DNA from: Leuctra nigra
Lineage: Eukaryota; Arthropoda; Insecta; Plecoptera; Leuctridae
Reading direction: 5' to 3'
Assembly (NCBI GenBank): GCA_934045905.1
Contig: OW203769.1
Location: 21,979,705-22,043,704, forward strand
DNA length: 64,000 nt
Shown: in pieces, positions 20,800 through 33,600 of the stretch
Layout: the number at the start of each line of letters is the position of its first letter
How positions within the stretch are numbered: position 1 is the first letter of the stretch
The notes under the pieces: model-generated
Databases searched by the model: none
The model's input: the letters and a program-made list of their open reading frames with translations, nothing else
What the model was told of the DNA's origin: nothing
Position numbers and translations under genes: made by a program

Positions 20800-21679
20800 C
20801 CTTCATCCATATTTCCACGTTCAGTTTTCCCGATCAGATGTTTGGTAATGTATAGTGGAGAACGTGAATGTCATTCATATTTCAGGCCAAACGTTCGATT
20901 GTGTTTTCACAATTCAAACCTCAACTGAAGTCGGCCAAAGAAATTCTGCGGAATCTTCTTTCTTTGTAGGTACAGTCAGCGCAGTAAGTACCATTGTTAA
21001 GATAGATATTTCCTGATTGGGATAACACCATAAGGACTATTGTCCAATAGCATAGTACTCGATCTTCGACCATAAAGTCTTCCCAAAACACATGTTTTCA
21101 TGACTTGTCTAGGAATTATGTTGATAGCATTACACCAAGGTGGAAATTATAATGCTAAGAGACAAGAAAACACCCTTACAGAATTAATTAGGGTACTGGG
21201 CGAACCGGTTCGAAAACCGAACCGAACCGGCTTTAGATGTTCGCGAACCGAACCTTAAAATGAAATATCCGAACCGAACCTCCCTCGCTGCGCCAATGTG
21301 ACATTTCCCGCCAACATTTCGTGCCAGTGAAGTGATCTAGATAGAAATCTGTGTGACAAAGAAGCCAAAGAAGAAATCATGCAAATTGTTACAGTTCATT
21401 AACTATTTTAATTTAATTTTAATCTTACCTTTGCTTCGTGCATAAATTCAATGCTGGGAATTAATTTTTATCAAAAATAAAATGCACTAAAAATATGGTC
21501 ATACCTAAATGAGTTAATTTTGCTTATCTCTTGAAGCAAAATGTTAAGTACCTACAAACTATTCCAAACAATGTTTGATGTTATTTTTTGTAAGTGATAA
21601 AGCCACTGTAGGTAAAAATGACCCAGAGGTTCGGGTTCGGTTAAAAAATATGAGGTTCGCCCAACCCTGGAAGTAACTA
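20800..21679. other. No gene recognised; GAACCGAACC-rich patch
   Basis: At 21200-21285 the words CGAACCGG, GAACCGAACC and TCCGAACCGAACCT recur. At 21628-21670 the reverse sense GTTCGGGTTCGG and GAGGTTCGCCCAACCCTGG occurs. Together they may be the two ends of an unrecognised element of about 470 bp (GGGTACTGGGCGAACC..GGTTCGCCCAACCC). Confidence 0.4.
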
Positions 21680-22572
21680 GGAAAACGCTCTGAGTAACGC
21701 GTTGATGAGCGAGCACGGATACGCGCAACATCTCGAACCGGTCTATCAAAAATGTAATTAAAAGGAAATAATTCTAAAATTTCGCCACAGATTGGTATAA
21801 AAATCTCAAAAAATTCCTAAAATATTGGTCCAAATAACCATGCAAAGCTTTAAGTTGATCGATTGAACCTTTATGATTGAACGGTTCCGTGTTAATTTTC
21901 AAAAATCACAGGATCTCCTCCAAAAAATATACCTGAGACCACTCATATGATATAAGTGTATCTACACAATATCAGATCGACTGTTGAATGGTCATTATCA
22001 GTTTCATATGCGTTTGAAAGTTTCTGCTCTAACTACCTTGCCTTGAACTGAAGAGTCGAAGTCGCCGTGAATTTGACAGCCAACACGCAAAAAGTCCGTA
22101 AAATATCAATAACTTTCGGATTTAAACACAGATTAGTATGAAAATTGTCAAAAATGCAGATAATGTTGGTCTTAACCATCATGCGAAGTTATAAGTTGAT
22201 CGTTCAATCAGTTCTAGTTTAAATGTCTAAAAACACAGGAAAGATGGGTTTAAATTTTAACCAATGGGAGGATTTTGCTGAAACTTTGTTTGATTGGGTA
22301 CAATGTTGGGGGTAATGACTTGTCAAAATTTCAATTTGATCGAAACAACCAGTCGAAAGTAATTTTTTTTTAAATTTGAACCAATCAATGGATTTCAAAA
22401 AAATTAGGGTCTGCAACAATCAGAAATGTTACGTATACATGTGTGCAAAATTTCAGCTCGATCGAAGAAAAACTCTGACCTGTATATCGTCAGTAACAGA
22501 AAAAAAACAAAAAAGAAAAACAGAGGTCCGTGCCAAAAGAGCCAAAAGGAGACGCTCGCTTCGCTCGCTCAA
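21680..22572 (+). repeat. Dispersed repeat copy A with GCGTTGATGAGCGAGC core
   Basis: It begins GAAAACGCTCTGAGTAACGC, with the core GTTGATGAGCGAGCACGGAT. The body repeats words such as AATCACAGGATCTCC, GAGACCACTCATATGATATA and CCGTGAATTTGACAGCCAAC. It ends AGGTCCGTGCCAAAAGAGCC .. CGCTTCGCTCGCTCAAT. The whole order recurs inverted at 40575-41470 and direct at 59121-59985, with lengths of about 865-895 bp. Within the copy, modules of about 130-150 bp (GATCGATT.., CATGCAAAG.., CAAATCTG..) look like diverged tandem units. No protein is recognised. Confidence 0.75.
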
Positions 22573-22808
22573 TAACGATAAAGTTGGAGTATCAAAAAAG
22601 TTGCATTGCAATTATGATATTTGTATTTAACTGACGACGTGTGTTAGAGTTTGTAATTCGCTTAGCGATGTGAACTTGTTACACCCGACAGCTGTTATTC
22701 GCACATCATCTGGTGAAGTGGACAGGTTTTGTCGAGTGTAATCACTTCATCCCTTCGTCAGCAGGCTTGTCCGTGATTGGTGGAATTACTACTTGTATCG
22801 CAACAGCC

Positions 22809-22825
22809 GGGGGGGGGGGGGGGGG
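22809..22825 (+). repeat. Poly-G tract
   Basis: Seventeen consecutive G bases lie between CAACAGCC and TAAGTGATAAC. Confidence 0.9.
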
Positions 22826-22970
22826 TAAGTGATAACTGATGTAATCGTCAGCACACTGTCATGTACAGAGCTCATTTCAACTTCATTTTGATGTTTTATT
22901 CTTTGATCTTATATTTTGTGGATTGGTTCTGAACTGCTTGCAGGATATTGGTTATAGATCTGAATACATA

Positions 22971-23045
22971 CTAAAACGCTTTGTGTAACGCGTTGATGAG
23001 CGAGCACCGTCTGCAACAGCTCGAATCGAAGTTTCTCATAATACA
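22971..23045 (+). repeat. Core of the GCGTTGATGAGCGAGC repeat
   Basis: CTAAAACGCTTTGTGTAACG then CGTTGATGAGCGAGCACCGT and a CAACAGCTCGAATCGAAG tail. It is a good match to the core, with only a short body. Confidence 0.65.
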
Positions 23046-24872
23046 TGATGATCTTAAAGCAAAACATGAACGAAAACAATATTATATAAATATGACTACT
23101 TACATGACATATATCTGCTTTTCATAACCTATGTTAAATACACAATAATTTTAAAATCCCCCTAAAATGTCAATATCTGCAATTAAGTTATGAACCAATC
23201 AGAGGACATTGTCAAAAACTAAACATGCTCACTAGGAAAGTTGTGACAGTTTGTCAAATGTAATATTAATCAGAGATACCTACACTTAAAAAAAATCTTA
23301 CATACTTGAATGTGTCACCTGATCCTTACAAGTTGGTGTAATATTTAGTTAACAGGTGAAGATACTATTCGACCCACTACATTGCATGTAAGAATATCAG
23401 GTTTAATTTTTACTGTGTAACCTGTATTGGCTACACTCATTAAAAACAACAGAGAAAAGACTGAAAAAATATCATGAACTATTAATGCGTTCATTAAAAA
23501 ATCATTATGAAACCAATGAATCCAAAAATATAAAATCATTACACAAAATCATGTTTTCGCGAATTCAGGGGCAGAATAAAAGTAACAAAAAATAAGAACA
23601 AAACATTTTTTTTACACATTCGGCAAACTTGTCAAAATCATCACTATATTCAGCTCTAGGCTGGTTGGGTCTCCGCGAGGTAAGATCATGCCCGGGGACC
23701 CCCGACCTAGCATGGCGACGACCGGGTGTGTGGCGTGTGAGCCGCGGAGGTGTCGGGTTTGGTTCCAGGCCCCATCCCGTGCTCCATCGATTGAAATCCT
23801 CCCCAAAAGCAGCGCCCCCTCACCCCCTCCCCCCAGCTGGAGCGCCGAATCTGTTAACTATCCAGCGCTGTGTCCCGCGACTTCTTATCCCACAGATGCA
23901 TTATTCAAACAGCGATTCCATTTTACTGCTTTGATACCCAATGCAACAGGTCAAGGAAACCAATACGACCAGGCCGTACTGAAACTACTCTCAAATTATT
24001 AAATTCGGAACCAACTTTAAGGCTTCGATGGTATTAAAGAAAAGATTTCCTGCAGTTATAGCATTTGTGCAAATTATTTTGACTTCATTTAATTTTTTGC
24101 TTAGTATAAATTTGTTGAATTTGTGTAGTTTAATTTATTGAATTTATTTATTATATTTAGGGCCGATAATACCAAAGTTTATTGGACTGAATAGGCGGTA
24201 TAACTACCTTTAAAATTATTGATTTATTTTTTTTTTTTTTAAGCAAAACCAGTTTCCAATATATTTTGGGTCAGGTGGCTATTAATTATTTTTGTTATTA
24301 TTAATTTAATCAATAATTTAATCCATTTGGAATTTAATCCAAATTTAATCAATAAGTTAGTTAATCTTTCTTAACTTTTAGTTGACAGTCCCTAAATTCG
24401 TTTAAAATCTTTTTAATTCAATTGAGTGTAAATTTATATCGTTCTAACTAAGTTTAGGTGCACAAAATGTGACTATTTTATTTGAAGTTGAGTCGTGAAA
24501 GATAATGTTTAAACTTGTATGAAGTTAAAGTTCAGGATAAGCCCGCGGCTTTCGGATGGTTTCAGTGAGATCATCCGATACGTCGTGTTGACGGCTGTTA
24601 ATCCCTTGTTAAGTGCTGAATTAGACACATCGATATGCAAAGAATCCGAAGAGATGAAACATGAAATTCAGCTAAACATTTCACAAGAGATGACTTCCAA
24701 ACCGTTCGACCGGCATTTCGTCTCGTCTTTATTCAGTGAAGAATTCAATTCATCTGGATTTGATTTTGTCTCTTGATCGTTTCAAAATCGAGATAAAAAA
24801 ACACCGAAATAATGTAATCTTTAAAGCGGCTTAAGAGTCTACGATACTTGATGAAATCCATGTTTTATGAAG
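23046..24872. other. No gene confirmed; GC-rich patch at 23640-23880
   Basis: Mostly AT-rich. A GC-rich block at 23640-23880 contains CCGCGAG|GTAAGATC (donor-like, GT at 23680) and TTCTTATCCCACAG (acceptor-like, ending 23895). The open frames through it are proline-rich and unrecognised. It may be a small CpG-rich exon or promoter patch, but neither is established. Confidence 0.35.
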
Positions 24873-25187
24873 CATAAAAAGGCGGACCCTACTTTTTTCT
24901 AAACGACTTTACCGATTGTCTTCAAATTTTCACAGGTTATAGATAAAGAGTAGATCTGTGTCTCTAGTGGCCCCAAAGTTTAATTTTTTGTTTAGTCATT
25001 TCAGGGCAGGGGTGTCAAAAAGACTCATATATTGCCCATGTTAGCACTTCCTCAAAACGAGAAAAAACATTTTTTATTATTTTTTTCGATCACTAGAGAC
25101 ACAGATTTACTCTTTATCTCTATGCTGTTAAATTTTGAAAACAATCGGTCAAGCCGTTAAGAAAAAAGTAGGGGCCGCCTTTTTATG
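24873..25187. mobile_element. Foldback MITE
   Basis: CATAAAAAGGCGGACCCTAC opens and the near inverse GTAGGGGCCGCCTTTTTATG closes. AAAGAGTAGATCTGTGTCTC mirrors GAGACACAGATTTACTCTTT. Arms are about 130 bp around a non-palindromic centre. Confidence 0.8.
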
Positions 25188-25556
25188 TTTTTTTGTGGTT
25201 TTCAATATTTGAATTAAAATAACTTACGCCACAGCAGTATTTGCAACATGCAACACACGATTAAATGTCACAAATGTCATGTACAACCCAGAGCTAATGC
25301 ATTTTCATGCATTTCTAGGATTTTTTTTTACATCGGAATCGAAATTTTCTGCGAGTCCTGTCGACTCTTAACATAAACGTAGAGCTTGAATTTATTATGA
25401 TAATCTCACATTAATGATGTTGATAAATCCAATTATATGTGGATTTCTGAACAGAATTTTCCTTCAATGGGGAGGATTAATAAACCGTCAAATTTAACTT
25501 GAACATTACTGCAAACTCTTGATTTAGGAAGGTTACAATATTTCGTTTAATATTTA

Positions 25557-25652
25557 GGGCCAGTCTTTTAATACTCTGCTAACCAATGACATTCCTAGAA
25601 TGACTGTGTTAACTTAATTACTGGTTTTACCAAAGCATTGAAAATCTGGGCC
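25557..25652. mobile_element. Short MITE with TTA duplication
   Basis: GGGCCAGTCTTTTAATACTC opens, and the inverse of GGCCCAGATTTTCAATGCTT closes. It is flanked by TTA at 25554-25556 and 25653-25655. The internal AACCAATGACATTCCTAGAA is shared with 18606-18911. Confidence 0.7.
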
Positions 25653-27059
25653 TTACTCAACTTTCTCATATGGTTGAACGTCCACGACATTATCTCAGAT
25701 AACTTACTTTTCATTGGAAAACTTAATCAAGAACATTAGACTTCAATATTTTTTCGTTTTTATGTGTGGTTTCGTGAAAACGAAAGGAAATATTGCACCG
25801 ATTTGTAATTTACTCTTTAAAAGAGTTTACATTGAAACTTGAAACCAAACGCTGGAATGTAATCTTTGTTCGCTAATTAATCTCGTTGGCGCCTTCTTAC
25901 ATTTTCAATAATATTCTACCCTATCAAGAGAGCTAATTCAAAGCCAATACAATTCATAAACTTAGAATTAATTTGAACAAAATGAGTTGAATGCATACCG
26001 AACGATGAAGTAAAGATAATTAAAACAAGGATGAAGCTACAAAATCCTTTTTAAAGCCAATTTCCGCTTCAAAGTCGGAGTATTTCATACAAGTTTTGCA
26101 TAATGAAGAAGTATCATGCCTCTATGGATACGAGTATTTAGGTCACGTAAATTAGTTATTTTCGAAAATAAATCTCATAACACCTTATTACTAAAAGCGT
26201 AGGAATTATAATGAAGATACACGCGTTTCAAGTCGTATTTTCTCCGTCCTCGGGTGTACCTAGAGCATGACGTCACACAGATAAACTATTGAAAGAAGAT
26301 CATCAACTATTGATGCTTCAACTAACACTCGACTCTCCTCGACCTCCTCCTCTAATATTAACGTCATTGACTCCACTTTCAGCCTGTGAAGAATGAATGA
26401 AGTCCTTTTATTGCTCCAGGCTCCAGGGGGGTGGGGACTTCCCCAGGGATCTCTTGAGACTTATTGAATCGAAGCGGGAGTAAAAAGTGGACAGATTAAG
26501 CGGTTCCTAATGATGTCAGGGAGCTTAGGGAGAAGTTACCCGACCCGTTAAGGGTTATTGCATAGGGCGAAATTCAAGGTCACGACAATCGCTTGGATAT
26601 GGATGATAACATGAGCGGAGCCAGTGTTTACGTTCAACTTTTATGACACTCTTTGGTCTTTATGCTGGTTTAATATATTTCTGATAAAATGTCTTGCTTA
26701 TTAATCTATAAACCGTGACCGAATGGACATGACTGCTCACCAAACGTGTTCAATCCTGTGGTAAACTTCTTCTTAATCCTCTGTTATTGTTTATAATCTA
26801 CTTATATTTCAACTTCTCCAATAAGCCGAGTTCACAGCACACAAAGGCATCCTTCAAGAGCTTAAAATAATGGAGCATTCGAAAAGAAAACAATTCCAAT
26901 CTGCTTCTATGCGCTTAAATCTGTCCATTATTGGAAAATTGCTTTTCCAATTCGCTAAGCACTTCGATTCACGTCATATCGTTTCCAGAGAATCAGTTTT
27001 AACACAAGTTGTATTCTAAGATGATAATAGTTCGAGTTATCAGGGGAAAGTTTAGGCAT
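25653..27059. other. No gene recognised
   Basis: AT-rich with a single TGACGTCA at 26268. No domain-bearing frame and no clear repeat was seen. Confidence 0.4.
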
Positions 27060-27180
27060 TCCGAGAAATACACTGTCAGGGAGTTATAATAAGGAAGTTA
27101 GCGGTAAGGGAGTAAACTATAAGGGAGCTTTATAAAGGAGAAACTAAAAGGGAGGAACTATAAGGGAGTAAATATAAAGA
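27060..27180 (+). repeat. Degenerate AAGGGAG-type short tandem repeat
   Basis: GGGAGTTATAATAAGGAAG, AAGGGAGTAAACTATAAGGG and AAGGGAGGAACTATAAGGGA recur at about 18-20 bp spacing. Confidence 0.6.
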
Positions 27181-27224
27181 ACCCCCCTTAAACTACTACA
27201 TGAAGAAACTTCTTTCATCTTTGA

Positions 27225-27520
27225 GGGGGGGGGGGGGGGGGGATTTCGAGATCCGAAGGGGGGCCTCCCTCCAGTTTTATAGCCCCGTTGGTCGTTTTTT
27301 AGAATTAAAACCGTTTTAAAGTCATTCTGGGATGCTTAACTGCTCAAATTACAACAAACAACGCTACTCTTGCCCCGTAGGACGTTTTTTAAAGAATTTA
27401 AACAATTTTTAAGTGATTTTCGGACACTAAATTTAATTTTGTATGGTGAATGGAGGGTCGGCCTACTCGAAGGGGGGGGGGGGATAATCCCTCCCTATCA
27501 ACCCCCTTCCTACGCGCCTG
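27225..27520. mobile_element. Partial hAT-like poly-G element
   Basis: TTCCTACGCGCCTG (27507-27520) is identical to the right end of 20500-20799. Upstream are two long G tracts (near 27225-27242 and 27472-27483) and two GCCCCGTnGGnCGTTTTTTA modules (27280, 27371) also seen at 43620-43960 and in 45778-47139. I could not find the left TIR, so the element is truncated or its end has decayed. Confidence 0.55.
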
Positions 27521-27639
27521 GAGCACACTATAAAGTGATAAAACTGAACTTTTGAGAAACGTTTTTCACTAAGTGCTTCACAGAGTTCCAATTTACGTGT
27601 AACAACTTGACGCTCCAACATTGAGTATCTTCACAATCC

Positions 27640-30600
27640 CAACAATGGCGGTCATCTTTCCTCTTAACCATCCCCTCACCTCCAGCGACCCGAGGAGGCC
27701 GTGTGTTCGAGCCTCGCCTTGCCACACGCTAATGAATGACGTCACAAGTGCAACAATGGCGGTGGACATCCTTCCTCTTAACCATCCCCTCACCTCCAGC
27801 GACCCGAGGAGGCCGTGTGTTCGAGCCTCGCCTTGCCACACGCTAATGAATGACGTCACAAGTGCAACAATGGCGGTGGACATCCTTCCTCTTAACCATC
27901 CCCTCACCTGCAGCGACCCGAGGAGGCCGTGTGTTCGAGCCTCGCCTTGCCACACGCTAATGAATGACGTCACAAGTGCAACAATGGCGGTGGACATCCT
28001 TCCTCTTAACCATCCCCTCACCTCCAGCGACCCGAGGAGGCCGTGTGTTCGAGCCTCGCCTTGCCACACGCTAATGAATGACGTCACAAGTGCAACATGG
28101 CGGTGGACATCCTTCCTCTTAACCATCCCCTCACCTCCAGCGACCCGAGGAGGCCGTGTGTTCGAGCCTCGCCTCGTTGCCACACGCTAATGAATGACGT
28201 CACAAGTGCAACAATGGCGGTGGACATCCTTCCTCTTAACCATCCCCTCACCTCCAGCGACCCGAGGAGGCCGTGTGTTCGAGCCTCGCCTCGTTGCCAC
28301 ACGCTAATGAATGACGTCACAAGTGCAACAATGGCGGTGAACATCCTTCCTCTTAACCATCCCCTCACCTCCAGCGACCCGAGGAGGCCGTGTGTTCGAG
28401 CCTCGCCTTGCCACACGCTAATGAATGACGTCACAAGTGCAACAATGGCGGTGGACATCCTTCCTCTTAACCATCCCCTCACCTCCAGCGACCCGAGGAG
28501 GCCGTGTGTTCGAGCCTCGCCTTGCCACACGCTAATGAATGACGTCACAAGTGCAACATGGCGGTCATCCTTCCTCTTAACCATCCCCTCACCTGCAGCG
28601 ACCCGAGGAGGCCGTGTGTTCGAGCCTCGCCTTGCCACACGCTAATGAATGACGTCACAAGTGCAACAATGGCGGTGGGCATCCTTCCTCTTAACCATCC
28701 CCTCACCTCCAGCGACCCGAGGAGGCCGTGTGTTCGAGCCTCGCCTCGTTGCCACACGCTAATGAATGACGTCACAAGTGCAACATGGCGGTGGACATCC
28801 TTCCTCTTAACCATCCCCTCACCTCCAGCGACCCGAGGAGGCCGTGTGTTCGAGCCTCGCCTTGCCACACGCTAATGAATGACGTCACAAGTGCAACATG
28901 GCGGTCATCCTTCCTCTTAACCATCCCCTCACCTCCAGCGACCCGAGGAGGCCGTGTGTTCGAGCCTCGCCTTGCCACACGCTAATGAATGACGTCACAA
29001 GTGCAACAATGGCGGTGGACATCCTTCCTCTTAACCATCCCCTCACCTCCAGCGACCCGAGGAGGCCGTGTGTTCGAGCCTCGCCTTGCCACACGCTAAT
29101 GAATGACGTCACAAGTGCAACATGGCGGTGGACATCCTTCCTCTTAACCATCCCCTCACCTGCAGCGACCCGAGGAGGCCGTGTGTTCGAGCCTCGCCTC
29201 GTTGCCACACGCTAATGAATGACGTCACAAGTGCAACAATGGCGGTCATCCTTCCTCTTAACCATCCCCTCACCTGCAGCGACCCGAGGAGGCCGTGTGT
29301 TCGAGCCTCGCCTTGCCACACGCTAATGAATGACGTCACAAGTGCAACATGGCGGTGGGCATCCTTCCTCTTAACCATCCCCTCACCTGCAGCGACCCGA
29401 GGAGGCCGTGTGTTCGAGCCTCGCCTCGTTGCCACACGCTAATGAATGACGTCACAAGTGCAACAATGGCGGTCATCCTTCCTCTTAACCATCCCCTCAC
29501 CTGCAGCGACCCGAGGAGGCCGTGTGTTCGAGCCTCGCCTTGCCACACGCTAATGAATGACGTCACAAGTGCAACAATGGCGGTCATCCTTCCTCTTAAC
29601 CATCCCCTCACCTGCAGCGACCCGAGGAGGCCGTGTGTTCGAGCCTCGCCTCGTTGCCACACGCTAATGAATGACGTCACAAGTGCAACAATGGCGGTGG
29701 GCATCCTTCCTCTTAACCATCCCCTCACCTGCAGCGACCCGAGGAGGCCGTGTGTTCGAGCCTCGCCTTGCCACACGCTAATGAATGACGTCACAAGTGC
29801 AACAATGGCGGTGGACATCCTTCCTCTTAACCATCCCCTCACCTCCAGCGACCCGAGGAGGCCGTGTGTTCGAGCCTCGCCTTGCCACACGCTAATGAAT
29901 GACGTCACAAGTGCAACAATGGCGGTGGACATCCTTCCTCTTAACCATCCCCTCACCTCCAGCGACCCGAGGAGGCCGTGTGTTCGAGCCTCGCCTCGTT
30001 GCCACACGCTAATGAATGACGTCACAAGTGCAACAATGGCGGTGGACATCCTTCCTCTTAACCATCCCCTCACCTCCAGCGACCCGAGGAGGCCGTGTGT
30101 TCGAGCCTCGCCTCGTTGCCACACGCTAATGAATGACGTCACAAGTGCAACAATGGCGGTGGACATCCTTCCTCTTAACCATCCCCTCACCTCCAGCGAC
30201 CCGAAGAGGCCGTGTGTTCGAGCCTCGCCTTGCCACACGCTAATGAATGACGTCACAAGTGCAACAATGGCGGTGGACATCCTTCCTCTTAACCATCCCC
30301 TCACCTCCAGCGACCCGAGGAGGCCGTGTGTTCGAGCCTCGCCTCGTTGCCACACGCTAATGAATGACGTCACAAGTGCAACAATGGCGGTGGGCATCCT
30401 TCCTCTTAACCATCCCCTCACCTCCAGCGACCCGAGGAGGCCGTGTGTTCGAGCCTCGCCTTGCCACACGCTAATGAATGACGTCACAAGTGCAACAATG
30501 GCGGTGGACATCCTTCCTCTTAACCATCCCCTCACCTCCAGCGACCCGAGGAGGCCGTGTGTTCGAGCCTCGCCTCGTTGCCACACGCTAATGAATGACG

Positions 30601-33600
30601 TCACAAGTGCAACAATGGCGGTGGACATCCTTCCTCTTAACCATCCCCTCACCTGCAGCGACCCGAGGAGGCCGTGTGTTCGAGCCTCGCCTCGTTGCCA
30701 CACGCTAATGAATGACGTCACAAGTGCAACAATGGCGGTGGACATCCTTCCTCTTAACCATCCCCTCACCTGCAGCGACCCGAGGAGGCCGTGTGTTCGA
30801 GCCTCGCCTCGTTGCCACACGCTAATGAATGACGTCACAAGTGCAACAATGGCGGTGGGCATCCTTCCTCTTAACCATCCCCTCACCTCCAGCGACCCGA
30901 GGAGGCCGTGTGTTCGAGCCTCGCCTCGTTGCCACACGCTAATGAATGACGTCACAAGTGCACAATGGCGGTGGACATCCTTCCTCTTAACCATCCCCTC
31001 ACCTGCAGCGACCCGAGGAGGCCGTGTGTTCGAGCCTCGCCTTGCCACACGCTAATGAATGACGTCACAAGTGCAACAATGGCGGTGGGCATCCTTCCTC
31101 TTAACCATCCCCTCACCTCCAGCGACCCGAGGAGGCCGTGTGTTCGAGCCTCGCCTCGTTGCCACACGCTAATGAATGACGTCACAAGTGCAACATGGCG
31201 GTGGACATCCTTCCTCTTAACCATCCCCTCACCTGCAGCGACCCGAGGAGGCCGTGTGTTCGAGCCTCGCCTCGTTGCCACACGCTAATGAATGACGTCA
31301 CAAGTGCAACATGGCGGTGGACATCCTTCCTCTTAACCATCCCCTCACCTCCAGCGACCCGAGGAGGCCGTGTGTTCGAGCCTCGCCTTGCCACACGCTA
31401 ATGAATGACGTCACAAGTGCAACAATGGCGGTGGACATCCTTCCTCTTAACCATCCCCTCACCTGCAGCGACCCGAAGAGGCCGTGTGTTCGAGCCTCGC
31501 CTTGCCACACGCTAATGAATGACGTCACAAGTGCAACATGGCGGTGGACATCCTTCCTCTTAACCATCCCCTCACCTCCAGCGACCCGAGGAGGCCGTGT
31601 GTTCGAGCCTCGCCTTGCCACACGCTAATGAATGACGTCACAAGTGCAACATGGCGGTGGACATCCTTCCTCTTAACCATCCCCTCACCTGCAGCGACCC
31701 GAGGAGGCCGTGTGTTCGAGCCTCGCCTCGTTGCCACACGCTAATGAATGACGTCACAAGTGCAACATGGCGGTGGACATCCTTCCTCTTAACCATCCCC
31801 TCACCTGCAGCGACCCGAGGAGGCCGTGTGTTCGAGCCTCGCCTCGTTGCCACACGCTAATGAATGACGTCACAAGTGCAACATGGCGGTGGACATCCTT
31901 CCTCTTAACCATCCCCTCACCTCCAGCGACCCGAGGAGGCCGTGTGTTCGAGCCTCGCCTCGTTGCCACACGCTAATGAATGACGTCACAAGTGCAACAT
32001 GGCGGTGGACATCCTTCCTCTTAACCATCCCCTCACCTCCAGCGACCCTAGGAGGCCGTGTGTTCGAGCCTCGCCTTGCCACACGCTAATGAATGACGTC
32101 ACAAGTGCAACAATGGCGGTGGGCATCCTTCCTCTTAACCATCCCCTCACCTCCAGCGACCCGAGGAGGCCGTGTGTTCGAGCCTCGCCTTGCCACACGC
32201 TAATGAATGACGTCACAAGTGCAACAATGGCGGTGGGCATCCTTCCTCTTAACCATCCCCTCACCTGCAGCGACCCGAGGAGGCCGTGTGTTCGAGCCTC
32301 GCCTCGTTGCCACACGCTAATGAATGACGTCACAAGTGCAACATGGCGGTGGACATCCTTCCTCTTAACCATCCCCTCACCTGCAGCGACCCGAGGAGGC
32401 CGTGTGTTCGAGCCTCGCCTTGCCACACGCTAATGAATGACGTCACAAGTGCAACATGGCGGTGAACATCCTTCCTCTTAACCATCCCCTCACCTCCAGC
32501 GACCCGAGGAGGCCGTGTGTTCGAGCCTCGCCTTGCCACACGCTAATGAATGACGTCACAAGTGCAACATGGCGGTGGACATCCTTCCTCTTAACCATCC
32601 CCTCACCTGCAGCGACCCGAGGAGGCCGTGTGTTCGAGCCTCGCCTTGCCACACGCTAATGAATGACGTCACAAGTGCAACAATGGCGGTGGTCATCCTT
32701 CCTCTTAACCATCCCCTCACCTGCAGCGACCCGAGGAGGCCGTGTGTTCGAGCCTCGCCTTGCCACACGCTAATGAATGACGTCACAAGTGCACAATGGC
32801 GGTGAACATCCTTCCTCTTAACCATCCCCTCACCTCCAGCGACCCGAGGAGGCCGTGTGTTCGAGCCTCGCCTTGCCACACGCTAATGAATGACGTCACA
32901 AGTGCAACATGGCGGTGGACATCCTTCCTCTTAACCATCCCCTCACCTGCAGCGACCCGAGGAGGCCGTGTGTTCGAGCCTCGCCTTGCCACACGCTAAT
33001 GAATGACGTCACAAGTGCAACAATGGCGGTGGGCATCCTTCCTCTTAACCATCCCCTCACCTGCAGCGACCCGAGGAGGCCGTGTGTTCGAGCCTCGCCT
33101 CGTTGCCACACGCTAATGAATGACGTCACAAGTGCAACAATGGCGGTGGACATCCTTCCTCTTAACCATCCCCTCACCTCCAGCGACCCGAAGAGGCCGT
33201 GTGTTCGAGCCTCGCCTTGCCACACGCTAATGAATGACGTCACAAGTGCAACAATGGCGGTGGACATCCTTCCTCTTAACCATCCCCTCACCTCCAGCGA
33301 CCCGAGGAGGCCGTGTGTTCGAGCCTCGCCTTGCCACACGCTAATGAATGACGTCACAAGTGCACAATGGCGGTCATCCTTCCTCTTAACCATCCCCTCA
33401 CCTCCAGCGACCCGAGGAGGCCGTGTGTTCGAGCCTCGCCTTGCCACACGCTAATGAATGACGTCACAAGTGCAACATGGCGGTGGACATCCTTCCTCTT
33501 AACCATCCCCTCACCTGCAGCGACCCGAGGAGGCCGTGTGTTCGAGCCTCGCCTTGCCACACGCTAATGAATGACGTCACAAGTGCAACATGGCGGTGGA

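Noticed and set aside
20602..20928. Glycine- or proline-rich genes around 20.7 kb
   Set aside because: The frames are translations of poly-G/poly-C tracts inside a hAT-like MITE.
22376..22630. Lysine/arginine-rich peptide repeated at 40560-40778 and 59791-60037
   Set aside because: The frame recurs only because the dispersed repeat recurs. The basic run comes from an A-rich tract of varying length, and frames differ between copies.
29336..31055. Open frames of 568 (+) and 570 (-) codons and many shorter ones as repeat proteins
   Set aside because: They are the same 38-residue translation of the satellite on both strands. They start and stop where a one-base unit variant shifts the frame, with no signal peptide, domain or splice context.
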